NCBI RefSeq assembly: GCF_002954615.1
Contig: NZ_MSCJ01000003.1
Location: 496,001-560,000, forward strand
Reading direction: 5' to 3'
DNA from: Photobacterium angustum
Lineage (GTDB): Bacteria > Pseudomonadota > Gammaproteobacteria > Enterobacterales > Vibrionaceae
Length of the DNA stretch: 64,000 nt
The translations under genes were made by a program, and so were the position numbers. This document shows, piece after piece, positions 1 through 9,536 of this stretch (the stretch's first letter is position 1; each line of letters begins with the position of its first letter). The notes under the pieces are model-generated. The model was not told the origin of the DNA, did no database searches, and saw only the letters and a program-made list of their open reading frames with translations.

Positions 1-173
1 CACGAGCTTATGCATGGCTTGATCAACGTGATTATGTTGAGCCAGATGATGTACGTGCTGTTGCAGGCTCTGTGTTAGGGCATAGAATCGCATTAACGTA
101 CGATGCTATTTCTGATGATGTGACTGCGGAATCAGTTGTACAAGTATTACTCGATAACGTTGTTGTAGGATAA
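1..173 (+). CDS. MoxR-family AAA ATPase, C-terminal end only
   Basis: An open frame enters from the left edge (first full codon at base 3) and stops at 171-173. The visible 56 residues, starting RAYAWLDQRDYVEPDDVRAV, match the end of MoxR AAA+ ATPases, where the lid helices carry a Y-V-x-P-x-D-V motif followed by a conserved H-R-I/L stretch. MoxR proteins act as chaperone-like ATPases for the DUF58 and VWA proteins encoded next to them. The DUF58 gene begins 6 bases after the stop, so this is the first visible gene of a MoxR/Bat operon. The Walker motifs lie outside the window. Confidence 0.85.
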   Translation, partial: RAYAWLDQRDYVEPDDVRAVAGSVLGHRIALTYDAISDDVTAESVVQVLLDNVVVG

Positions 174-179
174 GTTGTT

Positions 180-1142
180 ATGGCTAATTCTTCAGATGTG
201 CAGACCAATCCTATCAATGATCCCAGAATTTATTGCAATTATTCTCGATTAGTAAAGTTACGTTCGCATATTAAGCGCTTTTCTTTTTTTCCTCATTTAA
301 ATACCAGTCGATTATTGTCTGGTCGACATAGTTCGTTATTTCGAGGCAGAGGCTTAAATTTTGAAGAATTAAGGCATTATCAACTGGGCGATGATATTCG
401 TTGTTTAGATTGGAAGGTGACAATGCGCACAGGTAAAGCGCATTCACGGGTTTATTCTGAAGAAAAAGATCATCAAGTCATTATCTGTGTCGATCAACGA
501 AGTTCTATGTTTTTTTCTTCACTCGATACCATGAAATCAGTTGTTGCTGCTGAGCTTGCGGTGTTATCTAGCTGGCGAATATTAAAAGAAAGCGATCGTG
601 TGGGTTTTTATTTATTCAATGATGATAAGACGAACTGGCTGAAACCAACACGATCTCAAGGTGAGTTACTTCATTACATAAAAACGATTGTTAAAGATAA
701 CAGTCTACTTTCCGTTGATAATCATCACTCATCGGCGACGGCTTTAAGCCAAGTTATTGATGGTTTGAATCGACGTAAGTTAAAAGACAGTATCATTATT
801 ATCTTTAGTGATTGGAATGATGTTACCAGCGCAGATATAAAGCATTTGAAACAGTTACAACAGCATAATGATATTTTAAGCATTATGATCAGCGATCCTA
901 TGGAAGAACAACTTGATAGCGATTTATCTGCTAACTGGGTACTGAGTAATGGTCAAGAACAGCTGAATATTAATACTTCGCTGGATATAAAAAAAACCAA
1001 TCAAATATTAGCCGATGCACAGCATATGAAGCGCGAACAGTTGTGTCGTTTAATGGCAATGAAAGCTCTTCCTTATATTGAAATCACGACAGATGGGAGT
1101 CACATCGCTCAATTTATTCAAATATTAAGGGGGAAACAATGA
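180..1142 (+). CDS. DUF58 domain protein of the MoxR/Bat operon
   Basis: 320 residues. The DUF58 signature is clear near residues 60-85: an R-G-x-x-F-E-E-L-R-x-Y stretch followed by GDDIRCLDWK. DUF58 proteins have a VWA-like fold and are nearly always encoded between moxR and the Bat VWA genes, where they are thought to be clients of the MoxR ATPase. No signal peptide is visible, so it is probably cytoplasmic. It starts 6 bases after the MoxR stop, and its stop overlaps the next ATG by 4 bases (ATGA), which suggests translational coupling. The exact function of the family is not settled. Confidence 0.9.
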   Translation: MANSSDVQTNPINDPRIYCNYSRLVKLRSHIKRFSFFPHLNTSRLLSGRHSSLFRGRGLNFEELRHYQLGDDIRCLDWKVTMRTGKAHSRVYSEEKDHQVIICVDQRSSMFFSSLDTMKSVVAAELAVLSSWRILKESDRVGFYLFNDDKTNWLKPTRSQGELLHYIKTIVKDNSLLSVDNHHSSATALSQVIDGLNRRKLKDSIIIIFSDWNDVTSADIKHLKQLQQHNDILSIMISDPMEEQLDSDLSANWVLSNGQEQLNINTSLDIKKTNQILADAQHMKREQLCRLMAMKALPYIEITTDGSHIAQFIQILRGKQ

Positions 1143-1648
1143 CGACGCCAGCTCCACCTTCCTCATTAATTAAAGGATTAGTTGAAATATCTATTCCAGA
1201 ATCAGTACCGTGGATCCCACAAACTATTGGCTGGTGGATTTTAATTGGGATTTTATTATTAATTGTTAGTTGGAAGATCTACTGTCTGGTTAAGTTATAT
1301 ATTCATAACAGGTATCGTCGAGAGGCGCTTGAAGATCTTCGTCTTATAGACTGTGATAACCCAGCACAAGCTTGTGCGGCACTATTTTCAGTTATTAAAA
1401 GAGTCACAGTCCATCTTATTGATAAATCAGCTCCTTATGAAGGAAAAGCGCTGTTAAACCTTATCCAAACAACATTGCCTACCGCAAATAATGGAGATAG
1501 CGTTACTGTGATTGATCCAGAGTTATTTCAGCGCTTTTCTGCCAGTTTATGGTTACCCGATGAAAACTGTTTATTGACTCCGATACAGGTTGATGCACTT
1601 AAAAAGCAATGCGTAATTTGGCTTAAAACACATCAACGCCCAGAGTAA
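1139..1648 (+). CDS. DUF4381 membrane protein
   Basis: 169 residues. A proline-rich N-terminus (residues 1-27) leads into one transmembrane helix at about residues 32-54 (WWILIGILLLIVSWKIY region), followed by a cytoplasmic helical domain. This matches DUF4381 proteins, which occupy this place in gammaproteobacterial MoxR/Bat operons. The start overlaps the DUF58 stop by 4 bases. It is probably an inner-membrane partner in a complex with the VWA proteins downstream; that role is inferred from context. Confidence 0.8.
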   Translation: MTTPAPPSSLIKGLVEISIPESVPWIPQTIGWWILIGILLLIVSWKIYCLVKLYIHNRYRREALEDLRLIDCDNPAQACAALFSVIKRVTVHLIDKSAPYEGKALLNLIQTTLPTANNGDSVTVIDPELFQRFSASLWLPDENCLLTPIQVDALKKQCVIWLKTHQRPE

Positions 1649-1681
1649 GAAGTCGTTGTATTTTGGAGATATAGAGTAGTT

Positions 1682-2698
1682 ATGGACTTTTCATTAACCG
1701 ACATTGAACTTGCTCATCCCTTGTGGTTGTTGCTATTACCTTTACCGCTATTGATACATTATTTTTTACCCGGTTATAAAACTAAACAAAAAGCGATAAA
1801 AGTCCCTTACCTTAGCCAACTTATAAAAGGCCTTGATCTCAAGACTCAAGATGATACGAGCTTACTTAAACCTAGCCGTTGGCAGAAAGTATTACTGTGT
1901 ATTGCTTGGTGTTTTATGGTTTTCGCTTTAACAAAACCAACGATATTAGGTGAGCCGCAAATAAGGGAAAAAATTGGTCGAGATGTCATGGTAGTGGTCG
2001 ATCTATCAGGATCAATGGCAGAGAAAGACTTTAAAGCGCTAGACGGTAAAAGTATTAGCCGTTTAGATGCAGTAAAAAAAGTGTTAGCGGAATTTTCTCA
2101 ACACCGCAAAGGTGATCGTTTGGGATTAATTTTATTTGGTGATGCAGCATTTGTTCAAACCCCTTTTACCTCGGATCACCAAGTTTGGTTATCACTATTA
2201 AATGAAACCCAAGTGGGTATGGCAGGGCAAAGTACGCATCTCGGTGATGCAATCGGGCTTACGATAAAGCGGTTTGAATTGCATGCAGATAAAGATAATG
2301 CGCCGCGTGAAAAAGTCGCCATCGTACTAACAGATGGTAATGATACCAATAGTGTTGTCCCACCACTTGAAGCGGCAAAGATAGCAAAGGCTAAAGGGGT
2401 ACGTATTCATATGATTGCGGTTGGCGATCCTTTAACGGTTGGAGAGCAAGCGCTTGATATGGATATTATCGATAAAGTGGCTTCTTTGTCAGGAGGAAAA
2501 GCATTTACAGCGTTAAATCGTGATGAATTAGTCGACGTTTATAATGCGATAAACAAGTTAGAGCCACAACGTTATCAAAGTACAACGTACCGACCTAAAC
2601 AGAGTATTCATCATTATGTGATTATCTCTTTACTCGTGATTTATTTATTGATGTTCGGACGCCAATTTATTTTGTCGTGGCGAAATAAAGCGTATTAA
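1682..2698 (+). CDS. VWA domain membrane protein, BatA-like
   Basis: 338 residues. Membrane helices lie near residues 12-30 and 67-85, then a VWA domain with an intact MIDAS motif (D107-L-S109-G-S111), a conserved LTDGND strand near residues 220-225, and a last helix near residues 308-325. This is the BatA layout: a periplasmic metal-binding VWA domain held by flanking membrane segments. BatA/BatB homologues have been tied to aerotolerance and envelope stress in Bacteroides and spirochaetes, but their molecular role is not settled. It lies 33 bases after the DUF4381 gene. Confidence 0.88.
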   Translation: MDFSLTDIELAHPLWLLLLPLPLLIHYFLPGYKTKQKAIKVPYLSQLIKGLDLKTQDDTSLLKPSRWQKVLLCIAWCFMVFALTKPTILGEPQIREKIGRDVMVVVDLSGSMAEKDFKALDGKSISRLDAVKKVLAEFSQHRKGDRLGLILFGDAAFVQTPFTSDHQVWLSLLNETQVGMAGQSTHLGDAIGLTIKRFELHADKDNAPREKVAIVLTDGNDTNSVVPPLEAAKIAKAKGVRIHMIAVGDPLTVGEQALDMDIIDKVASLSGGKAFTALNRDELVDVYNAINKLEPQRYQSTTYRPKQSIHHYVIISLLVIYLLMFGRQFILSWRNKAY

Positions 2699-2716
2699 TT
2701 TTCAAAGGGCTTTGTC

Positions 2717-4381
2717 ATGTTTAATATGGAATATTGGCAGCAAGCGATAAGCCAGTTTCACTTTATTCGTCCGGGATGGTTATTACTATTCATTCCTTTT
2801 ATTGCGATTATCTATCAACGTTGGTGTCGACAAGATAATGCTGAATGGCAGCATAAGTTGCCGCCTCATCTGCAAAAAGTATTAATCGTTGATAATGCGG
2901 GATGGAAAAAGCAATTACCGCTGAAACTATTATCGCTGATTTTATTTTTAACAATATTAGTGGCAAGCGGGCCATCGTGGCAGCGTGAACCATCGCCTTT
3001 TGGTGAAGATAAAAGTCCGTTGCTCATTGTGTTAGATAGCAGCTACTCAATGTTAGAAAAGGACGTAGCACCGAGTCGCCTAGTAAGAGCAAAGCAGAAA
3101 ATAAATGATTTACTCGAGCTAAGAGAGGGGGGAAAAACAGGGCTTATTGTTTACGCTGGCAGTGCGCATTTGGCGATGCCTTTAACGCAAGATAATGCCG
3201 TATTTGCTCCTTATTTAGCGGCTATTTCTCCTGATGTTATGCCGAAGGATGGCAAGGCGGCGTATAAAGTCATGCCTATTATTAAGCAACAGTTTGCTAA
3301 TGAAGATAGCCCAGGAACGGTATTGCTTATCACCGATGGGGTGATGGGATCAGACTATCGTGACTTTGAAGAGTATTTTCAATCAACACCACAGCAATTG
3401 CTTATTCTTGCGGTTGGCGATGAAGATGCTACCAGTGATTTCCCCGTTAATATTGATTCTCTTAAAGATATGGCTGATCGCACGGGTGGAAAAATCACGA
3501 TGCTTTCCATTGATGGAAATGATGTGGCGTGGTTAGTGAGTAATATCAACGCACATATGTTGATGAGTAAGCATTCAGCAATGCCTTGGCAAGATTTTGG
3601 TTATTACCTACTGTTTCCAATAACATTATTAATGTTGTTATGGTTTCGAAAAGGCTGGATGGTGCAATGGTGTACCGTGCTCATCGTTTCTGGTTTTCTA
3701 TCGCTGTCGAGCCCTAACTTATATGCCCAGACAGAGGTTGTGAATACCGCAGTAATGAAGCAAGAGGATAAAGGACTATTTGATTCTCTCAATCAATATT
3801 GGCTTGATTTATGGTTAACCAAAGATCAGCAAGGTCAGTGGTATTTTAATCGCTCGCAGTTTTTAACCGCGGCTCAACATTATCAAGATCCATTACGCAA
3901 AGGGATCGCCTTTTATTATGCCTCTGAGTTTGAATTAGCTTATGAAGCGTTTTCACAAGTTGAATCTGAAACCATGATGTTCAATGCAGCCAATGCATTA
4001 ATTCATCAACGAGAATATGTAGCGGCAAGAGCGTTATTAAAGCAGTTCTTAGTCCAGTACCCTGATAATAGCTCTGCGAAACATAATTTATTACTTGTGC
4101 AGCAACGGATTGATGAAATAAATCAGTTCAGTGAAAGCCAAGCCAATACTGAAGAATTCCAAATGGCTAAGAACCTTCCTGAAAATAAGCCAAAAATTGC
4201 AGAAGGGGCTGATGAGCAAGTTATAGAATCAAGGGATGCAAAAGAGCAATTAAGCGCTGAAAATATATTAGCAGATAAGGAAATAGCCAATAAATGGCTA
4301 CAACGAGTAGAAGCGGATCCTAAACAGTTTTTACAGGTGAAATTTCAGATGCAAACGCAGACTCAGAAGGATAAACGTTAA
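2717..4381 (+). CDS. VWA plus TPR membrane protein, BatB/BatC fusion
   Basis: 554 residues. Two N-terminal membrane helices (about 20-34 and 68-86) precede a VWA domain whose MIDAS is D107-S-S109-Y-S111. A third helix near residues 295-315 and a fourth near 320-340 are followed by TPR-like helices (about 385-470) and an acidic, low-complexity tail. This is the BatB domain fused to a BatC-like TPR region, common in Gammaproteobacteria. The stop overlaps the ATG of the BatD gene by one base (TAATG). The TPR part probably mediates protein contacts in the Bat complex. Confidence 0.87.
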   Translation: MFNMEYWQQAISQFHFIRPGWLLLFIPFIAIIYQRWCRQDNAEWQHKLPPHLQKVLIVDNAGWKKQLPLKLLSLILFLTILVASGPSWQREPSPFGEDKSPLLIVLDSSYSMLEKDVAPSRLVRAKQKINDLLELREGGKTGLIVYAGSAHLAMPLTQDNAVFAPYLAAISPDVMPKDGKAAYKVMPIIKQQFANEDSPGTVLLITDGVMGSDYRDFEEYFQSTPQQLLILAVGDEDATSDFPVNIDSLKDMADRTGGKITMLSIDGNDVAWLVSNINAHMLMSKHSAMPWQDFGYYLLFPITLLMLLWFRKGWMVQWCTVLIVSGFLSLSSPNLYAQTEVVNTAVMKQEDKGLFDSLNQYWLDLWLTKDQQGQWYFNRSQFLTAAQHYQDPLRKGIAFYYASEFELAYEAFSQVESETMMFNAANALIHQREYVAARALLKQFLVQYPDNSSAKHNLLLVQQRIDEINQFSESQANTEEFQMAKNLPENKPKIAEGADEQVIESRDAKEQLSAENILADKEIANKWLQRVEADPKQFLQVKFQMQTQTQKDKR

Positions 4382-5592
4382 TGCGCTATGTTAGCTTTTT
4401 ATTCATTATCTTTAATGTCTTGCTCTATCCGGTAAGGGCTGAGACTGTTAAAAACAGTGATTTCGAGTCACTGCTTGCAAACCATCAGGTAGATATACAA
4501 ACGAGTATTGCTGAGCAAAATAATGATGAAAAACAATCCCAAATAGCTGTGAACCAACAAGTACGATTAGTTGTTGATGTATCCAGTACAACTTGGTTTA
4601 GCGGTGGGACAAAAATTGCTCCGATCGATGTGCCTCAACTGGTTGTACAACAAAATGACTTACGAGCGATGAATTATGCTCGTTCTCAACAAGGTCAGAC
4701 GTGGTCACATCAACGATGGGAGATCCCGTTTTATCCGCAAAGAGCAGGGGCTTTTGTGATTCCTGCCATTGCGATAGAAATTACCGTTGCGTTAGAAAAT
4801 GGGAATAATGCGACGGGTGTGATTTATACCAAGCCACAGAAAATCATGGTGACTGACGCCAATATAGAACAATCAAAAGGGCAAGCATTGTTAGCGTCAT
4901 CAAAGGTTAAGCTGGATCAGCAATGGAATACGAATGGCAGTGACAAGTATGAAGTAGGTGATGCAATTGAGAGAGAAGTTACCTTAGTGGCTGATGATTA
5001 CCTTGCTATGCTGTTACCGCCATTATTGTCGTCTGATATTTCTGGTAACGCTCATCGATATAGTGAGCCTGTTATATTGCAGGATACGAGTAACCGTGGC
5101 CATCGTATTGCAACAAGAATAGAGAAAGATACCTATATATTACAAACAGGTGGAACAATTGATATACCTGATATTGAGCTGAAATGGTGGAATACTCAAA
5201 CACAAGAAATAGAAACATTAACCTTAGAGGGAAAGGTCATTGTTGTTAAACATACGCTTTCTTCGTGGTTAAAAGCATATTGGGGTTATTTATTCGCCGC
5301 CTTTCTTGTGATTATTTTATGTGTGTATTTTCTTAGAAGAATCAATGCTTATTATAAGACGCATCCATTACCTGATGCATTGATATTTAAAAAAGCATTA
5401 AAAGAAAAAGACTGGCCAGTGGTGAGATTATATTTATATCGACGTTTGTATACGAAGACTAGACTTTTAGAGCTTAAGAAACTCTCTGAAACAAAGTGGT
5501 GGCAAACGAAGAGTAACGTTATTCAGTCTGAACAATTAGATGGAAAGAAACTCTGGAAAACATGGTTTGCAATAAAAAGTAAAAGTGAGTGA
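4381..5592 (+). CDS. BatD-like protein (oxygen-tolerance family)
   Basis: 403 residues. An N-terminal signal peptide (cleavage likely after residue 20, PVRA) is followed by a periplasmic beta-rich region, a transmembrane helix near residues 302-320 and a basic cytoplasmic tail. The size, topology and last position in the MoxR-DUF58-DUF4381-VWA-VWA order fit the BatD family. It starts inside the stop of the previous gene, so translation is likely coupled. A strong hairpin with a T-run 25 bases downstream closes the operon. Function is inferred from context. Confidence 0.82.
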   Translation: MRYVSFLFIIFNVLLYPVRAETVKNSDFESLLANHQVDIQTSIAEQNNDEKQSQIAVNQQVRLVVDVSSTTWFSGGTKIAPIDVPQLVVQQNDLRAMNYARSQQGQTWSHQRWEIPFYPQRAGAFVIPAIAIEITVALENGNNATGVIYTKPQKIMVTDANIEQSKGQALLASSKVKLDQQWNTNGSDKYEVGDAIEREVTLVADDYLAMLLPPLLSSDISGNAHRYSEPVILQDTSNRGHRIATRIEKDTYILQTGGTIDIPDIELKWWNTQTQEIETLTLEGKVIVVKHTLSSWLKAYWGYLFAAFLVIILCVYFLRRINAYYKTHPLPDALIFKKALKEKDWPVVRLYLYRRLYTKTRLLELKKLSETKWWQTKSNVIQSEQLDGKKLWKTWFAIKSKSE

Positions 5593-5616
5593 TTAGGTCT
5601 GCGCTATATTTTAAGT

Positions 5617-5667
5617 GGAAGCTTTACAATGGAGGTTATCCAATGTTGTAAAGCCTCACTTTTTAAT
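5617..5667 (+). terminator. Rho-independent terminator of the Bat operon
   Basis: The arms GCTTTACAA (5621-5629) and TTGTAAAGC (5646-5654) pair perfectly, with extra pairs inside the loop, and CTCACTTTTT follows. It lies 25 bases after the BatD stop. Confidence 0.85.
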
Positions 5668-5957
5668 ACTTTAGTCACTTTATTCAAAGAACGATTCAAG
5701 TAGTGAATATAAGCCACGAAGTAAATCCATTTAACACCTTCCATAGTCAAAAATTGGCAACAGTAATTTGTGCGACATGCATCTCTGTTGCTCTATTCCA
5801 GAATAGATTTATTCGCTTTTTAGTCAATATTTGTTAGCGGGAATATCTCCGATAGTGAAGCTTGATCACGATATTTGAAACTTTGCATTAGTGGTAATAC
5901 TTATCAGTATTTTCCTTCCGCTACACTTAGGAAAATAGTGGAATAAGGAGACGCTAA
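5668..5957. other. Intergenic stretch, no gene seen
   Basis: AT-rich sequence after the Bat terminator with no convincing ORF. It must carry the promoter of the lipoprotein gene that starts at 5958. The only clear signal is the ribosome binding site GGAG, 8 bases before that ATG. Confidence 0.6.
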
Positions 5958-7175
5958 ATGTGGTTGAGTTCGAACTGTAGATATCTGTCTTCTTTACTTT
6001 TTATTGTGACTTTTTCGCTATTACTTACCGCTTGTGATGATAATCACCAAGAGATAGATCTAAATGCGGAAGGGTACCCTGATCTCAGTAGGGTTGCCGC
6101 ACACTCTGCTACGACACCTTATCAGTATCTGGAGTGCGCCAAAAATTATCGAAATAGCTGTTTAGTCAGCCGATTTCCGCCGTTAGGTGCTGGGGTTAAT
6201 ATATCTGTGACTTTAGACGATATTGAGCAACGAATCTTTGTTTCTCACCCTTGGATGGCTGAACGATTTTTATCAGCCTTAGCGTTGCTTCCGTCCGAAG
6301 TCTTGTCTTTATTTCGCTCCGTCGGTGCTATCGTCATTGCTGATGATATTCGTCCTTCTTTTTATAGTGCTAATACCGCAACCATTTATATTGATCCTCG
6401 TTACTTATGGCGCAACCAGGAGGAGTGGCTAACTATTATTGCTAAACAAGACTTTCGCGATCAATTTCAGGCTAATGTACCGTTTCTGGCGGTAAGGCAA
6501 AGTGTCGATAGTGAGGGAAACTACGCGCCTTGGGTGAGCAATGAGTATGCAGAAAATAATACGATGCGTACAACCGAGCAGTTATTACCCGCCTTATTTA
6601 GGCTACTGGTGCATGAATTGGCGCATGCTGTGGATGCGATTCCACCTGCTTCCCTAACATCACTCGATCCTCGTCGGACTATTTATCAAAACATCAACTC
6701 GATGACCCCATTAAATCAGACTCTCTATGATCGGTTTCCACTGCAAGATGGTCTTTTGTTTGATGCAGCCAATGTACTGTATGACGGTGTAACGCCAAGC
6801 TACGAGGTTAGTACACTCACTGCTTTACAAGCTGGTGCTCATTTTGAGGTAGAAGGTGCAAGTGATTTATATGGCTACAGTAACCGAAAAGAAGATATGG
6901 CAATGTTATTTCAGTCTTACATGATGTATGAGCACTTTGGGTTGCAGGATAGGTTTTTATTTCTTTCACAAAATGATGTTATGGCATTGGGTTGTGGTCG
7001 TTATACCGTGGAATGGGGACAAACAGGGCGTATGTTTGATCCTTTAGTCTATGAGCGAATGATGTTAGCTGCTGAAGCAATATTGCAGCGAGATCTCTCC
7101 GTTAGCTCTACCCCTGAGCGTAAAGCCATGCAGATCCCCACAGGAACATCATGGTGTGAAATGATTGATGAATAG
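5958..7175 (+). CDS. Lipoprotein with HELAH zinc-metallopeptidase motif
   Basis: 405 residues. The N-terminus is a lipoprotein signal with lipobox LLTAC (Cys26), so the mature protein is probably anchored in the envelope. An H219-E220-L-A-H223 motif in a VHELAHAVD context is the zinc-binding site of gluzincin/metzincin-type peptidases. A downstream SNRKED motif (E312) in a helix resembles the third-ligand helix (E-D-x-A) of several such families. The ATG has a good GGAG site. It stands alone between two opposite or terminated units. I do not recognise a named family; a protease role is inferred from the motif only. Confidence 0.7.
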   Translation: MWLSSNCRYLSSLLFIVTFSLLLTACDDNHQEIDLNAEGYPDLSRVAAHSATTPYQYLECAKNYRNSCLVSRFPPLGAGVNISVTLDDIEQRIFVSHPWMAERFLSALALLPSEVLSLFRSVGAIVIADDIRPSFYSANTATIYIDPRYLWRNQEEWLTIIAKQDFRDQFQANVPFLAVRQSVDSEGNYAPWVSNEYAENNTMRTTEQLLPALFRLLVHELAHAVDAIPPASLTSLDPRRTIYQNINSMTPLNQTLYDRFPLQDGLLFDAANVLYDGVTPSYEVSTLTALQAGAHFEVEGASDLYGYSNRKEDMAMLFQSYMMYEHFGLQDRFLFLSQNDVMALGCGRYTVEWGQTGRMFDPLVYERMMLAAEAILQRDLSVSSTPERKAMQIPTGTSWCEMIDE

Positions 7176-7182
7176 ATAGGAA

Positions 7183-7217
7183 ATGCGAACACTGTTTGTA
7201 TCTAACAGCATTCGCAA
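7183..7217. terminator. Inverted repeat between convergent genes
   Basis: TGCGAA and CTGTT pair with AACAG and TTCGCA across a 7-base loop. It lies between the convergent lipoprotein and YbaK-like genes. Only short A/T runs flank it, so it is a weak terminator candidate. Confidence 0.45.
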
Positions 7218-7287
7218 AAATGATTGCGGAAACTAAATGTGGCGGGATGCTTTATTGTATCTAGTTAAAGATTGCAGATGTATGGGG

Positions 7288-7806
7288 TTACTCCCAATCC
7301 CAATAGCTACTTTCATGCTGTTGAGTAAATAACATTCTGTAGCCACTGATCGTATGGTGACTGATGTTGGTCATGACTTTTTTAAATTGCTCTGTGGTGA
7401 GGTGAATAAGATTTTCATGATCACCCGCTTCAAGATAAATGTCGTCGATATCAAACAGCATGTCATCGACGATCATATCAAGATGATAGATCTGCCCTAT
7501 ATTAGGGATCGCGCCAGGGCTACAGTCTTGGAATAGCGATGACAGTTCATGCTCACCAACAATACAGTACTGTTTACCCGTAATTTTACTCACCTTATCT
7601 AACATGACACGACGATTTGCCGGTATCACAGCCATGAGATAATTATGTTGTTGATCTTTTAATATGACAGATTTAGCTAACTTCGTTGTGGGAACATGCG
7701 CTGATATTGCTGAATTAAATGATGAATCGGTAGGACGATGGTGGACTAGCTTAAGCTCAATATGATGGTGTGATAAATATTGTTGGACAGAGATTGCTGT
7801 GGCCAT
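7288..7806 (-). CDS. YbaK/ProX-type aminoacyl-tRNA deacylase domain protein
   Basis: 172 residues, the usual length for a free-standing YbaK/EbsC domain. Family features include the TKLAKSVILK strand with its conserved lysine (about residues 41-50), the AVIPANRRV strand (about 59-67), and the C-SPGAIPNIG loop. These proteins hydrolyse misacylated tRNAs (for example Cys-tRNA-Pro or Ala-tRNA-Pro) in trans. The exact substrate cannot be read from sequence. It is a single gene, convergent with the lipoprotein gene. Confidence 0.8.
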   Translation of the reverse strand: MATAISVQQYLSHHHIELKLVHHRPTDSSFNSAISAHVPTTKLAKSVILKDQQHNYLMAVIPANRRVMLDKVSKITGKQYCIVGEHELSSLFQDCSPGAIPNIGQIYHLDMIVDDMLFDIDDIYLEAGDHENLIHLTTEQFKKVMTNISHHTISGYRMLFTQQHESSYWDWE

Positions 7807-7979
7807 AATTGCCTCCTCATATCTTCGCCTTAGTTTATTTAAAAGACATAAAGATAACGTCGATTATCTGTTTGTTATACGCTAAACATAAACGCGACAC
7901 TTAACAATAAGTATGGCAGCTATCTAATGTTGTATATGAGTTTATCAATATAAAAAATACTCTGAGTGAGCTCTTTTTA

Positions 7980-8459
7980 TTATTTAAATTGTTTTTCGAG
8001 TGCGAGTAATTGTTGCTTGATATGATTCCCTCCCGCATATCCTCCTAAATTTCCACTTTTAGTGATCACTCGGTGGCAAGGTACAATAACGGATAAGGTA
8101 TTTTTACCATTAGCGCTACCGACAGCACGACATGCGTTTGGATTATCAATCGCATTGGCTAATTGTTGATAGTGCCATGTCTGACCATAGGGAATTGTCG
8201 TTAATGTTTGCCATACACGCTCTTGAAATTGCGTGCCTTGAAACGATAAAGGTACAGAGAATTGTTTTCTATTGCCTGAAAAGTATTCAGCTAATTGTTC
8301 CTCACATTGCAGCAAGATAGCATGGTCTGGTTTGAATATAGCGTGATGTAAAGAGGGGATTGTATGGCTTTCAAACCAAACTGAAAGCAGTGCATTGTCG
8401 TTTGCTGTGATAGTCATTTGTCCTAATGGGCTATCAATGTGTTTGAAAAAGATATCCAT
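7980..8459 (-). CDS. ogt: Methylated-DNA-protein-cysteine methyltransferase
   Basis: 159 residues, the length of Ogt rather than the longer Ada. The active-site IVPCHRV motif places the acceptor cysteine at residue 128. The helix-turn-helix region (RVWQ through YGQTWHYQQLANAI, about residues 81-104) and the conserved N-x-G-G-Y-A-G-G loop after the active site are intact. It removes methyl or alkyl groups from O6-alkylguanine by suicidal transfer. It is monocistronic on the minus strand. Confidence 0.93.
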   Translation of the reverse strand: MDIFFKHIDSPLGQMTITANDNALLSVWFESHTIPSLHHAIFKPDHAILLQCEEQLAEYFSGNRKQFSVPLSFQGTQFQERVWQTLTTIPYGQTWHYQQLANAIDNPNACRAVGSANGKNTLSVIVPCHRVITKSGNLGGYAGGNHIKQQLLALEKQFK

Positions 8460-8570
8460 ATCGGCTTGCCAAATTCGAGGTGAGTGATGACTTTATTATG
8501 GGGAATATAAATCTGCAATTCAAACGTTGGTATTTAGATGTTAAAAATAACAAAGTAAAAGATAGAAAAC

Positions 8571-8602
8571 GCTAACCTTGCATATAAAATAACAAGGTTA
8601 GC
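8571..8602 (-). terminator. Terminator of the M14 peptidase gene
   Basis: GCTAACCTTG (8571-8580) and CAAGGTTAGC (8593-8602) form a perfect 10-bp stem with a 12-base loop. Reading the minus strand, a T-rich tail follows. It lies 14 bases after the M14 peptidase stop. Confidence 0.75.
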
Positions 8603-8615
8603 TGAACATTATTTA

Positions 8616-9536
8616 TTATTTAACGTGTTGCTTTAAATAGTCTAATGCGCCTTTAATTGCAGCAACTTGCGCCATATTACATTCTTTTTCTGTCACGCGG
8701 GGGCTATCAGGATAGACTTCGGTCGTCGAGGTATACAATGCATCTGTTACGCTTGCACATAACCCTAATGCTTTTAATGGATAGTTAATTACACCTTCTT
8801 GGGTAATCGCTTCACCAATAATATTTCCGTTGTCATCAGGTGGTGCTATATGGGTAACGTGGCGTACTTCATCAATAATTGCAGTTTGGAAAGCATCTTG
8901 AGGGTTTTCGGTATCACCAACCACATAGAAGCCGTCAGGTACACTGTCTTCAATATATTCTTTACCGTCACGTGCTGCTAGTGCAGGACGAAACTCGGAC
9001 TCGTCGGTATCTGTCGTTTCATGAAGATCAATATGCGCCAAAAATGATGTTTTTTGGTCTTGGACTAAGCGCATTAAAGCCGCTGATTCTTCTGCAGGGC
9101 TATTTGGAATGAATGAGCGGTTAGGATCAACAGCGTTAGGGTTCCAACGGTTGATGGTTTCATAACCCCAAGGGCTCACACAAGGTGCAATAAGAATATT
9201 AAAATCATCACTGTAATGTTTGGCTTCTAAAGCGGCAAATGCAAGTGCACCGTGGACACCGCTCGTTTCATAACCGTGAATACCACCGGTAATTAAAATT
9301 GTTGGTTTATTGCTATCCCAATTACGCGATTTTATCGAAAAAAGTGGGTATTTATCAGGGGCATAAGACAGAGCACCATACTGAGTGATATCAAAATCAT
9401 TTTTCAATGCATCAATTTTTGTCACAACTTGCTCAAGGTAAGAACGTTTAATGGTTGTTTGTGCTAACCATTGTGCTTTTTCGACGCTTCCCCAAGCTTT
9501 ACCTGCTTCACCAATGTGGTAGGTAGATGACTGCAT
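8616..9536 (-). CDS. M14-family zinc carboxypeptidase / desuccinylase-like
   Basis: 306 residues. Zinc ligands of the M14 fold are present: GGIHGYE gives H87 and E90, and DLHE gives H172. The NRWNPNAVDPNRSF segment (about residues 129-142) supplies the substrate-carboxylate-binding Asn/Arg. No signal peptide is seen, so it is probably cytosolic. The set fits the M14 group that includes succinylglutamate desuccinylase/aspartoacylase relatives and Francisella REP34. Substrate is unknown. It is a single gene with its own terminator. Confidence 0.8.
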   Translation of the reverse strand: MQSSTYHIGEAGKAWGSVEKAQWLAQTTIKRSYLEQVVTKIDALKNDFDITQYGALSYAPDKYPLFSIKSRNWDSNKPTILITGGIHGYETSGVHGALAFAALEAKHYSDDFNILIAPCVSPWGYETINRWNPNAVDPNRSFIPNSPAEESAALMRLVQDQKTSFLAHIDLHETTDTDESEFRPALAARDGKEYIEDSVPDGFYVVGDTENPQDAFQTAIIDEVRHVTHIAPPDDNGNIIGEAITQEGVINYPLKALGLCASVTDALYTSTTEVYPDSPRVTEKECNMAQVAAIKGALDYLKQHVK

